Assembly (NCBI GenBank): GCA_014654705.1
Contig: JACVZY010000052.1
Location: 1-45,223 of the forward strand
Reading direction: 5' to 3'
Length of the DNA: 45,223 nt
Source of the DNA: Ignavibacteria bacterium
GTDB lineage: Bacteria > Bacteroidota > Ignavibacteria > Kapaibacteriales > UBA4661
The translations under genes and the position numbers were made by a program. Under the pieces are notes generated by a model. The model made no database searches. It was not told where the DNA came from and saw only the letters and a list, made by a program, of their open reading frames with translations. Positions within the stretch are counted from its first letter, which is position 1. The number at the start of each line of letters is the position of its first letter. Of the stretch, positions 16,699-26,600 are shown piece by piece.

Positions 16699-19359
16699 AT
16701 GAAACAAATGTTGCTCATGGAATACGTTTGGCGCAAGCGTTGGTGCTTCCTTTTGCTGCTGTGGTTGCTCGCGGCAGTTTCGCCGTTGTCTGTCCGTGCG
16801 CAAGGAAGCAGTAGTCAGCCGCCCTCACCACTACCATCCGCAAATTTTATCCGTACCGATGACCAAGATTTTCGTATTCTTCCACCGCCTTCGGAAATTA
16901 TTACATGGGGGATTGGCATTTTTGCGGTGGGTAAGGCATCGTTGAACGTTGACCCTTTTGCGCCGCAAGCGCCCAAAATTTCCTTTGCTTCCACGTGGTA
17001 TCGCAAAAGCGACGGTGCGGAGACCGAGCAAACAGGAGTGGCGCTGCGTCCGACCGTAGATTATGGCTTAACCGTTTCGGTACCGCTCGGATTCAATCTT
17101 TTTACCGGTGCTCCGGTCGGGCTGAATCTGGATGCTTTTCTTGCCACATACCGCATGGGAACGCAATATCGAATGCCAAATATCCTGAGCGCCGACCTTT
17201 ATGCAGAGTACGCCAAAGAAAACAGGGAAATCAGCAAAGACAAGAACGATGAGACTTTTCTTAATAGCGTTTATCCGACGTTTTTCACCACGCTACGCTA
17301 CCTGAATCTTGCGCCCATGATTAGCATTGGGCGTTTTTCGCTTGGTGTGAACGTCGCGCTGCCGCTGCCGAGTTTGCCCGGAGTCCAGACCACGTCCGTT
17401 TCGGAAGTGCTTGGGCTGACGTCAGTGCCGCGCGAAATCCCGTTCGGCAAACTCAGTATTTTTGTTGAGCCGCGTCTTTCTTTTATGTTCCCAATTGTTT
17501 CCACCCCGACCGGTGCGCTCAATCTGCTGGCAACCGCGAGTTGGATTCCGCAGAAATCCTCGCCCGTTTGGCTTGATGTGGAGGAGTATTCCGGCAAGCA
17601 GTTGATAGATGCTGTCAAAAAGTGGTCAGTCAGGCGAGCGCCCAACGCCTCTTCCAATCTCAATCTGCAAGTGCAAGATTTGCAAGTCGGGATGACACCT
17701 GTTTCGGTTTCGCTTGGGCTGAGTTATATTTTTAACTTTAGCAATAATGCGCTTTTGGAGGAATTTGCCCGCGAAGCATACAAAACCGACAGCATTCGTG
17801 CGGTCTATGCGGCGGTCTTCAGCAAGGGCGATTCTCTGCGTACAATCTCATTGCACCTCGCCGACAGCGTAGCAAATGCAACTATTTATCTGAGCCGTTT
17901 GCGCGAGGCGTTGGCAAAAATTCAGCAGTCCCAAGCGCTTGACAGTCTCAAAAAAGCACAAGAACGTGCGCTCTTTGCCAATCAAGAGCAACTCGCTGCC
18001 GCGCAAGCGCAAAAGGACAGTTTGGATAAGCAGAAGCGTGATTTGGAGCGGGCAAATAAACGCCAGACGAAAGAACTTGCTGCGAAAGTACGCGAAGTGA
18101 AAGAAAAAGAAAACCTCATTGCGTCCAAAATACGCGAACTGACCGAGCAGCAGAAACTGCTTGCCGACACAAAGCAACGAATATTTGAAGCAAAAATCGG
18201 CAGTATTGTCGGCATTAACGACGATGGCACCGAAACGCCTGAAAATCCTACGGTGCGTGTGGAGCAGTTTCGCGCTGTCAATACGAAAGCCCTTCTCCCG
18301 ACGGTGTTTTTCGATGCCGGGTCATCGCTTTTGCCTGCTAGGTACAAGCAAGTTCGTGCTGCCGACCGCGAGACCTACACATTGCCTACAAACCCTCGCC
18401 AAACAAGCGTGGCGCTGCATGAGCAGATTTTGAACATCATTGGCAAGCGCCTTTTGCAACAGCCCGCAGCCCGTTTGACAATTACCGGTTTCCAAAGCCA
18501 GAAAGAGTCTGATGCGCAGTTGGCAAAAAAACGTGCTGAAAAGGTAGCAAGTTATTTCATGGACACATGGAAAATCCCGACCAATCGTCTTATTCGTGCG
18601 TCAGGGAAGGCAGTGCCGGAGCCCAAAAATGCTGATGGCGCAAATGCCGAAAATACCACTGTGCGCTTCTCGTCTGACGATGCAAGTATTCTCGCTCCGT
18701 ACCAACTTGCCGATACCGCCCGCACGGTTACACCGAAAGCGCTGGCGATTGGGCTGAACATTAGTTCCGGTGCGGGCTTGAAGCAGTGGCAACTGGAGAT
18801 AAGCCAAATTATTGACAATGAATCGGAGGCGCTCAAGGACACAACCGCAACGGAAATTGCTCCGCGCTTTCTCTGGCGTGTGAGCGAAGAAGCCGCTTCG
18901 GTGCCGCGCTCCGAAAGTTCTCTCAGCATCCGGTTGGAAGCATTCGACGTTAGCAATACCAAAGCCGAAGCGCCGCTCAAAGAAGTGAAAGTGGAGCAAA
19001 TTACGCTTGCGCAGAAGCAGCGCACTGATGCCGCGAAACCAGATAAAACAGTGTTTCTCTATGACCTGCTTTTTGGTGAGTCGCTCACAAAGTTCACACC
19101 GCAGAGCCTTGCGCTTCTGGACGAAATAAAAAACCGTATCACGCCTGAGGCAACGGTGCAGATAACGGCGTATAATCCGCAGAATCTGAATGGCACCGCC
19201 CGCGATATTGCTGGGCTTCTTGGCTTGAGTACAGAACGCATGAACACGTCAGGCACGCAACTCATAGATACGCAAGCGAGGCTCTTTGCGGCAAAAACAC
19301 CCGAAGCGGCGGCGTACAACAATATGGTTCGCATTCGCATCACCGCTCCGAATAAGTAA
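16699..19359 (+). CDS. Outer-membrane OmpA-family protein with barrel-like N-terminus and coiled coil
   Basis: An 886-residue envelope protein. The signal peptide ends VRAQG (about residue 35). Residues 50-350 alternate aromatic and polar residues like an outer-membrane beta-barrel. Residues 395-500 form a long Lys/Glu/Gln-rich coiled coil. Residues 530-650 resemble an OmpA peptidoglycan-binding domain (VFFDAGSSLLP, LTITGFQSQKESDAQLAKKR, then RAEKVASYF). A second, degenerate OmpA-like half lies near residues 790-860 (LLFGESLTKFTPQSLALLDE). It probably ties the outer membrane to peptidoglycan. It starts a three-gene run with 11 bp to the next gene. The first ATG is used; codons 4 and 7 are alternative starts. 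Confidence 0.8.
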   Translation: MKQMLLMEYVWRKRWCFLLLLWLLAAVSPLSVRAQGSSSQPPSPLPSANFIRTDDQDFRILPPPSEIITWGIGIFAVGKASLNVDPFAPQAPKISFASTWYRKSDGAETEQTGVALRPTVDYGLTVSVPLGFNLFTGAPVGLNLDAFLATYRMGTQYRMPNILSADLYAEYAKENREISKDKNDETFLNSVYPTFFTTLRYLNLAPMISIGRFSLGVNVALPLPSLPGVQTTSVSEVLGLTSVPREIPFGKLSIFVEPRLSFMFPIVSTPTGALNLLATASWIPQKSSPVWLDVEEYSGKQLIDAVKKWSVRRAPNASSNLNLQVQDLQVGMTPVSVSLGLSYIFNFSNNALLEEFAREAYKTDSIRAVYAAVFSKGDSLRTISLHLADSVANATIYLSRLREALAKIQQSQALDSLKKAQERALFANQEQLAAAQAQKDSLDKQKRDLERANKRQTKELAAKVREVKEKENLIASKIRELTEQQKLLADTKQRIFEAKIGSIVGINDDGTETPENPTVRVEQFRAVNTKALLPTVFFDAGSSLLPARYKQVRAADRETYTLPTNPRQTSVALHEQILNIIGKRLLQQPAARLTITGFQSQKESDAQLAKKRAEKVASYFMDTWKIPTNRLIRASGKAVPEPKNADGANAENTTVRFSSDDASILAPYQLADTARTVTPKALAIGLNISSGAGLKQWQLEISQIIDNESEALKDTTATEIAPRFLWRVSEEAASVPRSESSLSIRLEAFDVSNTKAEAPLKEVKVEQITLAQKQRTDAAKPDKTVFLYDLLFGESLTKFTPQSLALLDEIKNRITPEATVQITAYNPQNLNGTARDIAGLLGLSTERMNTSGTQLIDTQARLFAAKTPEAAAYNNMVRIRITAPNK

Positions 19360-19370
19360 CGAGGCTTTCT

Positions 19371-20708
19371 ATGAAAACTGCCATCGGATATAATGTTGAC
19401 TGCAGGCTCCTCAGAACGCGCTCCGCCAAAGAAATTCTAGGCATTGCGCTCTTTTTGCTTTTGAGCTTTTTTCTGGGTACTGTTTCCATGCTTGCGCAGC
19501 CTGCCACCACAGCAACCGTTACGCCCAGCGCAGCGCGGGCGGTCTCGCCCAATACTTCGACCAATATTTCGCCGAGTGCTTCGGTGGATGCTTTTCGTGC
19601 GGGTATGATTTCGTTGGAAAGGCAGGATTTTCGCTCAGCGGCGGATGCTTTTCGCACGGCATACACGCTGGATTCCGGCACAAATAAGCATTTGCACTAT
19701 TTCGCAAAGGCGCTGTTTTTGGCAGAGATGAAGAGCCTTGATTCTGTGCGCTTTGTGCAGCAGCTTCTGGCACTCTATGCCGAGCGTGGCGGCGAGGAAA
19801 GTGCCTTGCAGCGCCAAAAAGCACAGGTGCTTGCTAATGACGTGGAATCTCGTTTAGAAAAACTTGTTCAAGACAGTCTGCAAGCCACACAGAAGCAGAA
19901 ATCGGGCTATATGTCCGGCTACCAGTACAGCTACCAAGCCACCGTCAAAAAGCCAACCGATAGTGTGCCGGAGCGCCGCGTTTTCTTAGCGGGTCAGGGA
20001 CATTTCCGTCTTGTACTTTTTGGTGAAGTGGGTGGAATGTTGCAAGCGGCTTCGGCGGCGCGTCAGCCAAGTGAGCAGCAGCCGTTTTTCGATCAATGGG
20101 GTTCGTTTGGATTGGAAACGCGGGGCGGTTTTTGGGGTGGGTTGTCGCCTGATGCGGACTGGGGTGTGGACGGTACGCTTGCGCTGCGGTTCGGAACGTT
20201 GCTCGACAGCGGCTCCATTCCTACGTTTGTCAATCCTGCCAAAGCGCTCCAACGCCTGTACGAAGCCGATGCGTCTGCTCGCCTGCGCGTAAATTTTTCC
20301 GCCGGAACGCTTGGCATCGCAGGATTTGTACACATGGAGTACGTCGAAACGGTGCGAGTTGGCGCATATAAACCGATTCTTTATTCTGAAAACTATCGAA
20401 CTGTTTTTTCTATTCCTCAGGGTGGCGACAACTTTAATCTTGTGGGCGCGGGCTTAGGCTGGGAGCCGCGCGACGGCGAACAGGGGTTTTGCGCGGAGGG
20501 GCGCTATTATTTTCTGCCGATTCTGGGCACCGAGGCGGCTTCACGGCTTATTCTGGCAAGGGCGGGGTACTCCTTTGGCAGAGCGAGTCTTCTAGCCGAA
20601 GGTGCGCTTGCCAGCCGCGTGTTTGTCGGCGAGACCGTGCAGACGCTCTCGCTGAAGTTGGGACTTCGTTGGCACATTATTCAAACAAATGCGGAGAAAG
20701 ACCGATGA
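19371..20708 (+). CDS. TPR-containing outer-membrane barrel-like protein
   Basis: A 445-residue exported protein of unrecognised family. A hydrophobic segment ending SMLAQ (about residues 25-43) is the export signal. Residues 60-180 contain a TPR-like helix pair (AGMISLERQDFRSAADAFRT) and further helices. The remaining 250 residues have alternating, glycine- and aromatic-rich strands as in outer-membrane barrels (GFWGGLSPDADWGVDGTLAL). It sits 11 bp after the OmpA-like gene and overlaps the vWA-OmpA gene by ATGA, so the three are very probably cotranscribed and work in one envelope complex (inference). Confidence 0.72.
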   Translation: MKTAIGYNVDCRLLRTRSAKEILGIALFLLLSFFLGTVSMLAQPATTATVTPSAARAVSPNTSTNISPSASVDAFRAGMISLERQDFRSAADAFRTAYTLDSGTNKHLHYFAKALFLAEMKSLDSVRFVQQLLALYAERGGEESALQRQKAQVLANDVESRLEKLVQDSLQATQKQKSGYMSGYQYSYQATVKKPTDSVPERRVFLAGQGHFRLVLFGEVGGMLQAASAARQPSEQQPFFDQWGSFGLETRGGFWGGLSPDADWGVDGTLALRFGTLLDSGSIPTFVNPAKALQRLYEADASARLRVNFSAGTLGIAGFVHMEYVETVRVGAYKPILYSENYRTVFSIPQGGDNFNLVGAGLGWEPRDGEQGFCAEGRYYFLPILGTEAASRLILARAGYSFGRASLLAEGALASRVFVGETVQTLSLKLGLRWHIIQTNAEKDR

Positions 20709-22324
20709 AGCAATTTCAGCAGAGAAAGGGCTTGCTCGTGCAAGCGTTGTTCGTCCTCACTGTAAGCATTTGTGGTTACCCTGAGGCATTTGCACAAACG
20801 TCCGCAACGACACAATGCGACATGGTGAAGCAGGTGTTGTTTCTCGTGGACGTATCGGGTAGCATGGAGACCAATGACCGCCTGAAAGAGGTAAAGCAGT
20901 TTATACTACGCACGACAAAGGAAAGTTCGGCAAAAAACTACCTTTACAAGCTAATTTCGTTTGGCGGTTCATGCAACGAAATTCAGACCGATGTTGATTG
21001 GACACGCGATGGGACGGTGTTCAGTGCCGGAGTGAAAGGTTTGTATCTGCGGGGCGGCACACCACTTGGTTCGGCAATAGAATTTACGATAGACGAAATC
21101 AAAAAGTCGGCATATCCCGATCAAACAAAAGTAATTTTGCTCAATGATGGCGCAAATGCGTGTGGCGAGGTGAGCGACATTCTTACGCGGCGCTTAAAAG
21201 AAATACCGTGTGTTCGATTTGTCAGTATTGGTATTGAGTTGGACGACGATGAGAATGGACTGGCAAGCCGCGCTATTGCTGATGTAAAAGCACTCGCCGC
21301 ACAAACGGGTGGCTCTTACGTTCCGCTCCGAGATGTGCGCGAGATTCGCGGTGTGAGCCTGAATGATAGTGCCGTTGTTCTTCGCCCCGTCGAGTTTGAA
21401 CCTCGCAAAAAGCTGCAAGCTACACAGCAGCCAGCACAGCAACCCAGACAGAATCAATCTCAGCCCGCCCAATCCTCTGCACAATCTTCGCAGACGGCAT
21501 CGCAGGCTCCGGCAAATACTGCAAGCCCAAGCCGCTCAGATTCAAGTATTCAGGCAGAAAAGCAGCCGCAGAATACGTCGCCCCAAAGTGCATCATCGCA
21601 AAGCACATCCTCACAAACTACATCCTCACAAACTACGTCCTCGGAAGGTGTAACGCCGAAAGAACGGACATCAACACCCGCTTCGGCATCTGAAAAAACA
21701 TCGTCGGCAGAGCCTGCGAAGCAGGAAAACAGGCAATCATCATCCCAACCAACACCGAAAGCAGATTCTCGTCCTACGAATGATTCTGTACAGTCTGTGC
21801 CTTCATCATCAAGTCAGCCGCAAACGACGCAAGCCGACAAATCGGAGGTGTCCGCACCAAGTGCACGAGCGCAAGGGCGCAATACGGTCTCCGATAACCA
21901 AGCACCGCAAGGGTACAATGCCTTCAGAACGCAAGGAAATGAAAAGAGAATGCAGGGGAATGAAAGCAGAATGCAAGGACGCGATGGGAGCGCAGAAGCG
22001 GTTATACTGCGCTTCGTGCTTGGTTCCACAAGGCTTTTGGATGATTCACGTGTGGCATTGGCACGTTTGGAGATGGAACTTCGTGCGCGCCCCGTGCAGC
22101 GTATAGAGGTGGACGGGCACAGTAGTGGGGAAGGCTCATCGGCGGCAAACCTTCGTTTGTCGGTAGAACGTGCTTCTGCCATTGCCAACATTCTACGAAA
22201 GCAAACGGGAATGAGTGAGGAACGTATTCGCTGGACTGGCTACGGCGAACTTCGACCGGCGGCAGGTGCTGTACGCTTCGGGAATGCCGCAAGCCGTTGC
22301 GTGGAAATACGATTGTATCGGTAG
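20705..22324 (+). CDS. Secreted vWA-OmpA fusion protein
   Basis: A 539-residue exported protein. The signal peptide ends EAFAQ (about residue 31). Residues 40-210 form a von Willebrand A domain with the metal site DVSGSM, the threonine loop LRGGTPLGSAI and LLNDGA, so the MIDAS site is complete. Residues 240-420 are a Gln/Ser/Thr-rich linker with short tandem repeats. Residues 430-539 are an OmpA-type peptidoglycan-binding domain (VDGHSSGEGSSAANLRLSVE, then RASAIANIL). The ATG at 20705 overlaps the preceding stop (ATGA) and begins the signal peptide, although the frame is open to 20489. It probably holds a protein ligand at the cell wall. Confidence 0.85.
   Translation: MKQFQQRKGLLVQALFVLTVSICGYPEAFAQTSATTQCDMVKQVLFLVDVSGSMETNDRLKEVKQFILRTTKESSAKNYLYKLISFGGSCNEIQTDVDWTRDGTVFSAGVKGLYLRGGTPLGSAIEFTIDEIKKSAYPDQTKVILLNDGANACGEVSDILTRRLKEIPCVRFVSIGIELDDDENGLASRAIADVKALAAQTGGSYVPLRDVREIRGVSLNDSAVVLRPVEFEPRKKLQATQQPAQQPRQNQSQPAQSSAQSSQTASQAPANTASPSRSDSSIQAEKQPQNTSPQSASSQSTSSQTTSSQTTSSEGVTPKERTSTPASASEKTSSAEPAKQENRQSSSQPTPKADSRPTNDSVQSVPSSSSQPQTTQADKSEVSAPSARAQGRNTVSDNQAPQGYNAFRTQGNEKRMQGNESRMQGRDGSAEAVILRFVLGSTRLLDDSRVALARLEMELRARPVQRIEVDGHSSGEGSSAANLRLSVERASAIANILRKQTGMSEERIRWTGYGELRPAAGAVRFGNAASRCVEIRLYR
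21587..21646 (+). repeat. Four 15-bp tandem repeats in the vWA-OmpA linker
   Basis: Units at 21587, 21602, 21617 and 21632 encode SASSQ, STSSQ, TTSSQ and TTSSE. The repeat length is a multiple of three, so copy changes would alter linker length without breaking the frame. Confidence 0.85.
21926..21988 (+). repeat. Three 21-bp tandem repeats in the vWA-OmpA linker
   Basis: Units at 21926, 21947 and 21968 encode RTQGNEK, RMQGNES and RMQGRDG, just ahead of the OmpA domain. Confidence 0.8.
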
Positions 22325-22421
22325 TTTTGCGGGTTTGTTCGTCTGTCGGTAAGGTTGCGGTGAGACTTTGGGGAACGATAGAGCCTGCTGTCTCAATGGT
22401 TATAGTGGAGGGGTCCAAAAC

Positions 22422-22457
22422 ACAAAAGCCTGTACGGAAAAACGTACAGGCTTTTGT
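22422..22457. terminator. Bidirectional rho-independent terminator
   Basis: A perfect 15-bp stem (22422-22436 with 22443-22457) with a 6-nt loop has A-rich 5' and T-rich 3' arms. It lies between the convergent ends of the vWA-OmpA gene and the minus-strand gene at 22502, so it can serve both. Confidence 0.88.
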
Positions 22458-22501
22458 GGTATTCTTCGGTAAAAGAGAGCCATTCTGAAACGATGACCGT
22501 G

Positions 22502-23314
22502 TTAGTCCTTCGCGTTCTCAATTTCCTTAATCAATCCCGACGTGATAGCATAGATTTTCTTGATGCTTTCGGCAGGAACAGGCTTTCCTTTTTCGACGTT
22601 CACAAGATTTTTGATTTCATTCAGCGCCGGAGCGATTTTGCGAACGATTTGGTGATTGCGAGCAGTGGTGCTGATGTTGCCGAGTTCGCCTGCTAGATAT
22701 TCCAGTAGTTTTGGGCTTGCGATAATCGTGCTGGCGCTTTCGTTGTAGTTCGTTGAAAGCGCTTTGCTCGTGATATTCAAGCCTTCCAGCCATCCACCTA
22801 CCACTACCAATACCGAAGCGTCTTTGTCGAGGCGATTGAGCTTACGTTTTGTGTCCTCTTGCTGCTTGTCCAGAATGGTGCGAACTTCGTTCCAGTTACC
22901 TGCTTTTACAAGGTCAAGCATTTTTTGATTGAGCGATGCGTCAATTTCTGCGCCGAGTTTTGACGCAAGTTCGCTCATAGTGAGCGCCATCTGGAGGAAT
23001 TTTTCGTCATCTTTTGCTTGCGAAGCCACAAATGCGTCGCTTACGCGCGAGCCGAGATTAAGCGCAATGGCATAGCGGCTATTGTAGGTGCTGGTTTTGC
23101 TATACGATGACAAGCCCTTCCACGTTACTTTGGACTTTGAGAGTGAATCCAGAGCGCGGAAAACAAGACGTGCCGAGGGCACAAAGACTTTTTCCTGTTG
23201 TGCTGCAGCAGGTAAGGATGCAAGCGGTGAAAGACCAAAAAGAACAACGCAGAGAGCCAAAAGGCTTGCCTGAAGAAGGCTCATAGCTGCTATGCTGTTG
23301 GAACGTCGTTTCAT
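22502..23314 (-). CDS. Secreted protein of unknown function
   Basis: A 270-residue protein with a signal peptide (about residues 1-38, ending LPAAAQQ). The mature part is mostly helical and charged, with segments such as MALTMSELASKLGAEIDASL and LNEIKNLVNVEKGK. I do not recognise a domain. The frame is open to 23530, but the ATG at 23314 begins the signal peptide and is the likely start. It is transcribed alone, divergent from the propeller kinase, and ends at the bidirectional terminator. A perfect -7-like TATATTTG on its strand lies at 23467-23474. Confidence 0.75.
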   Translation of the reverse strand: MKRRSNSIAAMSLLQASLLALCVVLFGLSPLASLPAAAQQEKVFVPSARLVFRALDSLSKSKVTWKGLSSYSKTSTYNSRYAIALNLGSRVSDAFVASQAKDDEKFLQMALTMSELASKLGAEIDASLNQKMLDLVKAGNWNEVRTILDKQQEDTKRKLNRLDKDASVLVVVGGWLEGLNITSKALSTNYNESASTIIASPKLLEYLAGELGNISTTARNHQIVRKIAPALNEIKNLVNVEKGKPVPAESIKKIYAITSGLIKEIENAKD

Positions 23315-23667
23315 ACGAGGAGTCTCACAAAAGTAAAATGGATATTGATTGATTGCGGTTGTTTTCCCAGTGCTTGTGCTTGGGTGGTGCCGGTTTCTCT
23401 CTATTGGAGATGCAGAAACAAAGAAAAGGTTTAAGGTGCCTGTGGAGCATGATGCAAATTGCCCCGCAAATATACCACAAAGCACGCAAACTTTAGTGAG
23501 AAATTCCTGCTGGGGATTTGTTTTCTCCATTCTTTGTTTGTTACAGCAATTTTAGAAGCATAATTACCTTTGCATAGTTGTATATTTGCTCTCATGCTGT
23601 GGACGTGAATATGCCTCATTGAGAGCAGAATTTTTCTTACAAGAATAATCTCAAACCACGAATAGCT
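23315..23667. promoter_or_regulatory. Divergent intergenic region with two -7-like boxes
   Basis: This 353-bp region has no gene. It contains TATATTTG on the plus strand at 23581-23588 (79 bp before the kinase ATG) and the same octamer on the minus strand at 23467-23474. Both fit the Bacteroidota -7 consensus TAnnTTTG, but a TTTG -33 box at the normal distance is not clear for either. Confidence 0.4.
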
Positions 23668-26600
23668 ATGTCAATTCGGGCTATCTCATTTCGTTGCTAT
23701 TGTACAGGTCTGTGCTGCCTTGTGCTTCATGTTTGTTCGGTATTTCCTCAACAAAAGCAAACGAGGGATGTATTTTCTCCCCCTTTACTGTTTCAACACT
23801 TTGGCGCTGATGAAGGGCTTCCGCAAAATGTGGTGGTGTGTATGCTCCAAGATCGCTTCGGTTATATGTGGTTCGGTACACAGGACGGTTTAGCGCGATT
23901 TGATGGGTATGGCTTTACAGTGCTTCGCCATAATCCGCTTGATTCCACAACGCTTTCCAGTAGCGATATTCGGTCGCTTTTGGAAAGTCGTGTCGGTGAT
24001 GTATGGATCGGAACGACGAATGGCATCAATCATTATCACCGTGCAACCGGAAAAATTACTCGCTATCTCCATAATCCTTCCGACCCCAAAAGTCTCAGCC
24101 ATAATGAAACATGGTCAATGCTCGAAGACCGTGCGGGAGTCATTTGGGTAGGAACAAGTGGTGGCTTAAACCGATTTGATGCTGCTACAAAAACGTTTAC
24201 CCGATTTCAGAATGAATCTGGTAATTCTGCAAGTTTGAGTAATAACTTCGTTTTTTCGCTATTGGAAGATTCTTTCGGTAAACTCTGGATAGGCACGGAC
24301 AACGGCGTAAACAGCTTTGACCGCGACACAGGGAAATGTACGCGCTATCAGCATAATGCAGCCAATCCAAGAAGTTTAAGTAGCAATAATTTTGTCAAAA
24401 CGCTCTTGGAAGACCGCTCATCAGGAACACTTTGGGTGGGAACGCAAACAGGACTCAACCAATTTGACCGTGCAACGGGTACATTCACCAGATACCTCCA
24501 CAACGCAGACGAACACACGAGTTTGAGCAATAACAATATCTTGTCTCTTTGCGAAGACCGAACTGGAGTATTGTGGGTGGGCACTGAAGAAGGATTGGAT
24601 GCGTTCGACCGCACAACGCATACATTTACACGATACCTCCATAACGCCACGAATTCTACAAGTTTACGTAATGATAGAATCTTATCGCTTTGGGAAGACC
24701 GTAGCTACGGCAATCGTGCTGGTATTCTATGGATTGGCACGAGATATGGTGTACATTGTTTAGACCGCAGTGGAGAGAAGTTTATCCACTTCAAACACAA
24801 TCCCATTGACTCCGCCAGCTTGAGCAATAACGAGGTCTGGGCAATTCTTGAGGAGCGTACTAATAATGGGTCGTTGTGGATTGGCACACGAGGCGGATTA
24901 AACTGTTTTGACCGTAGAACGGGCAAATGGAAACACTTCCTGCATAATCCGAAAGATGAGGGCAGTTTGAGTGATAATGAAGTCTGGTCGCTTTTGGAAG
25001 ACCATCATGGCACACTATGGGCTGGCACAAGAAACGGATTGTCGTGTTTTCATCGTAAAACAGGCAAGTTTAAGCGTTTTGTGAATAATCCCCGCGATTC
25101 CACAAGTCTCATCCAAAACGGCGTATTTTCGCTTTTTGAAGACCGCGAGGGCACCATTTGGGTTGGTACAGGCGGCGGAGCGTGCCAGCTAGACCCTGCT
25201 TCGGGAAGGTTTGTGCGGTACAAGCACGACCCCACTGATTCAACCTCGTTAAGCGGCAATGTAGTGAATATTTTTTTTGAAGATCGTGCCGGAAATATTT
25301 GGGTGGGCACGCGAGGCGGTCTCAACCGTTTCGACCGCATAACGGGACAATTTCGTCGGTATCTGCATAACGATACTGACACGACAAGTTTGAGCAATAA
25401 TCTCGTGGCTTCGATAACGGAAGACCGCAAGCATGATGGAATATTCTGGATTGGAACATTTGGTGGTGGACTGAACCGATTCGACCGCTCAACGGGCGTG
25501 TTTACGGTATTCCGTGAAAAAGATGGACTGCCAAATGATACGGTGCTTGGTGTTGTAGAGGACGACGCTGGAAATTTGTGGATTGCAACGATTAAGGGAT
25601 TGTGCAAATTTAATCCTCTGAAGCGGTCATTTGTTACTTACGGCAAACGCGACGGTTTGCAAGACGATGAAATAAATTCCGGTGCGTATCATTATGGCAA
25701 AAGCGGGCGAATGTACGTTGGAGGCGGTTTGGGTTTTAATGAATTTTTTCCTGACAACGTGCGCCCTGATAGCACGCCGCCTCCAGTGGTGATAACCGCA
25801 TTCAAAAAATTCAACCGCACCACGACGCTGGATTCTGCAATAGAGAAAAAACATACGATTTCACTATTGCACAACGAAAACGACATCGGCTTTGAGTTTG
25901 CTGCACTCAGTTTCCATCTGCCCGAACGCAATCAATACCAATATAAACTTGATGGTTACGACAATGCTTGGTCTTCAGCCGGAACTGAGCGCAAAGCCAC
26001 GTACACCAATCTTGACCCGGGCGATTACGTTTTTCGGGTACGAGCAAGCAATAGCGATGGCGTGTGGAATCACGAAGGGGCGAGTATTCGTATTAGTATC
26101 CTTCCGCCGTGGTGGGCGCGGTGGTGGGCACGAAGTGGTTTTGTACTTTGTTTTTTGGGAGGTTTGTTTCAAGCGTATCGCTTGCGAGTGCGCGTATTGG
26201 AGCGGCGAAACGAGCGTTTGCAAAAGCAAGTGAGCGAACGCACGAAAGAACTTCAGCTTGCCAACACATCCTTGCATGAAATCAACGATAAACTCGAAGA
26301 TGCAATCGAGGAGCTCACCGTTTTAAGCAGCGAAAAAGACGAATTTATGGGCATTGCGGCACATGATTTACGCAATCCCATCGGCGGCATTCGCAGCCTA
26401 GCTCTCCTTTTGGAGAGTGCACAAACACTCAAGCCGGAGAAGGTGCAAAGTATTGGCGCGATGATGCGAAAATCTACCGATACGATGCTCACACTCATCG
26501 GCAATTTGCTCAATGTCAATGAATTAGAGCGCGGGGCAGCACAGTTTTCGCCGGAGACGTTTGATATTTCCTTGCTTCTGCGCGATATTGCTGATGATTA

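Noticed and set aside
18552-19025. 157-residue minus-strand ORF within the OmpA-like gene
   Set aside because: Antisense to a well-supported coding region, with composition typical of a shadow frame.
24000-25500. Regularly spaced repeats that could suggest a CRISPR-like array
   Set aside because: They are propeller blades of the histidine kinase: coding, diverged, about 46 codons per unit, without identical short repeats and unique spacers.
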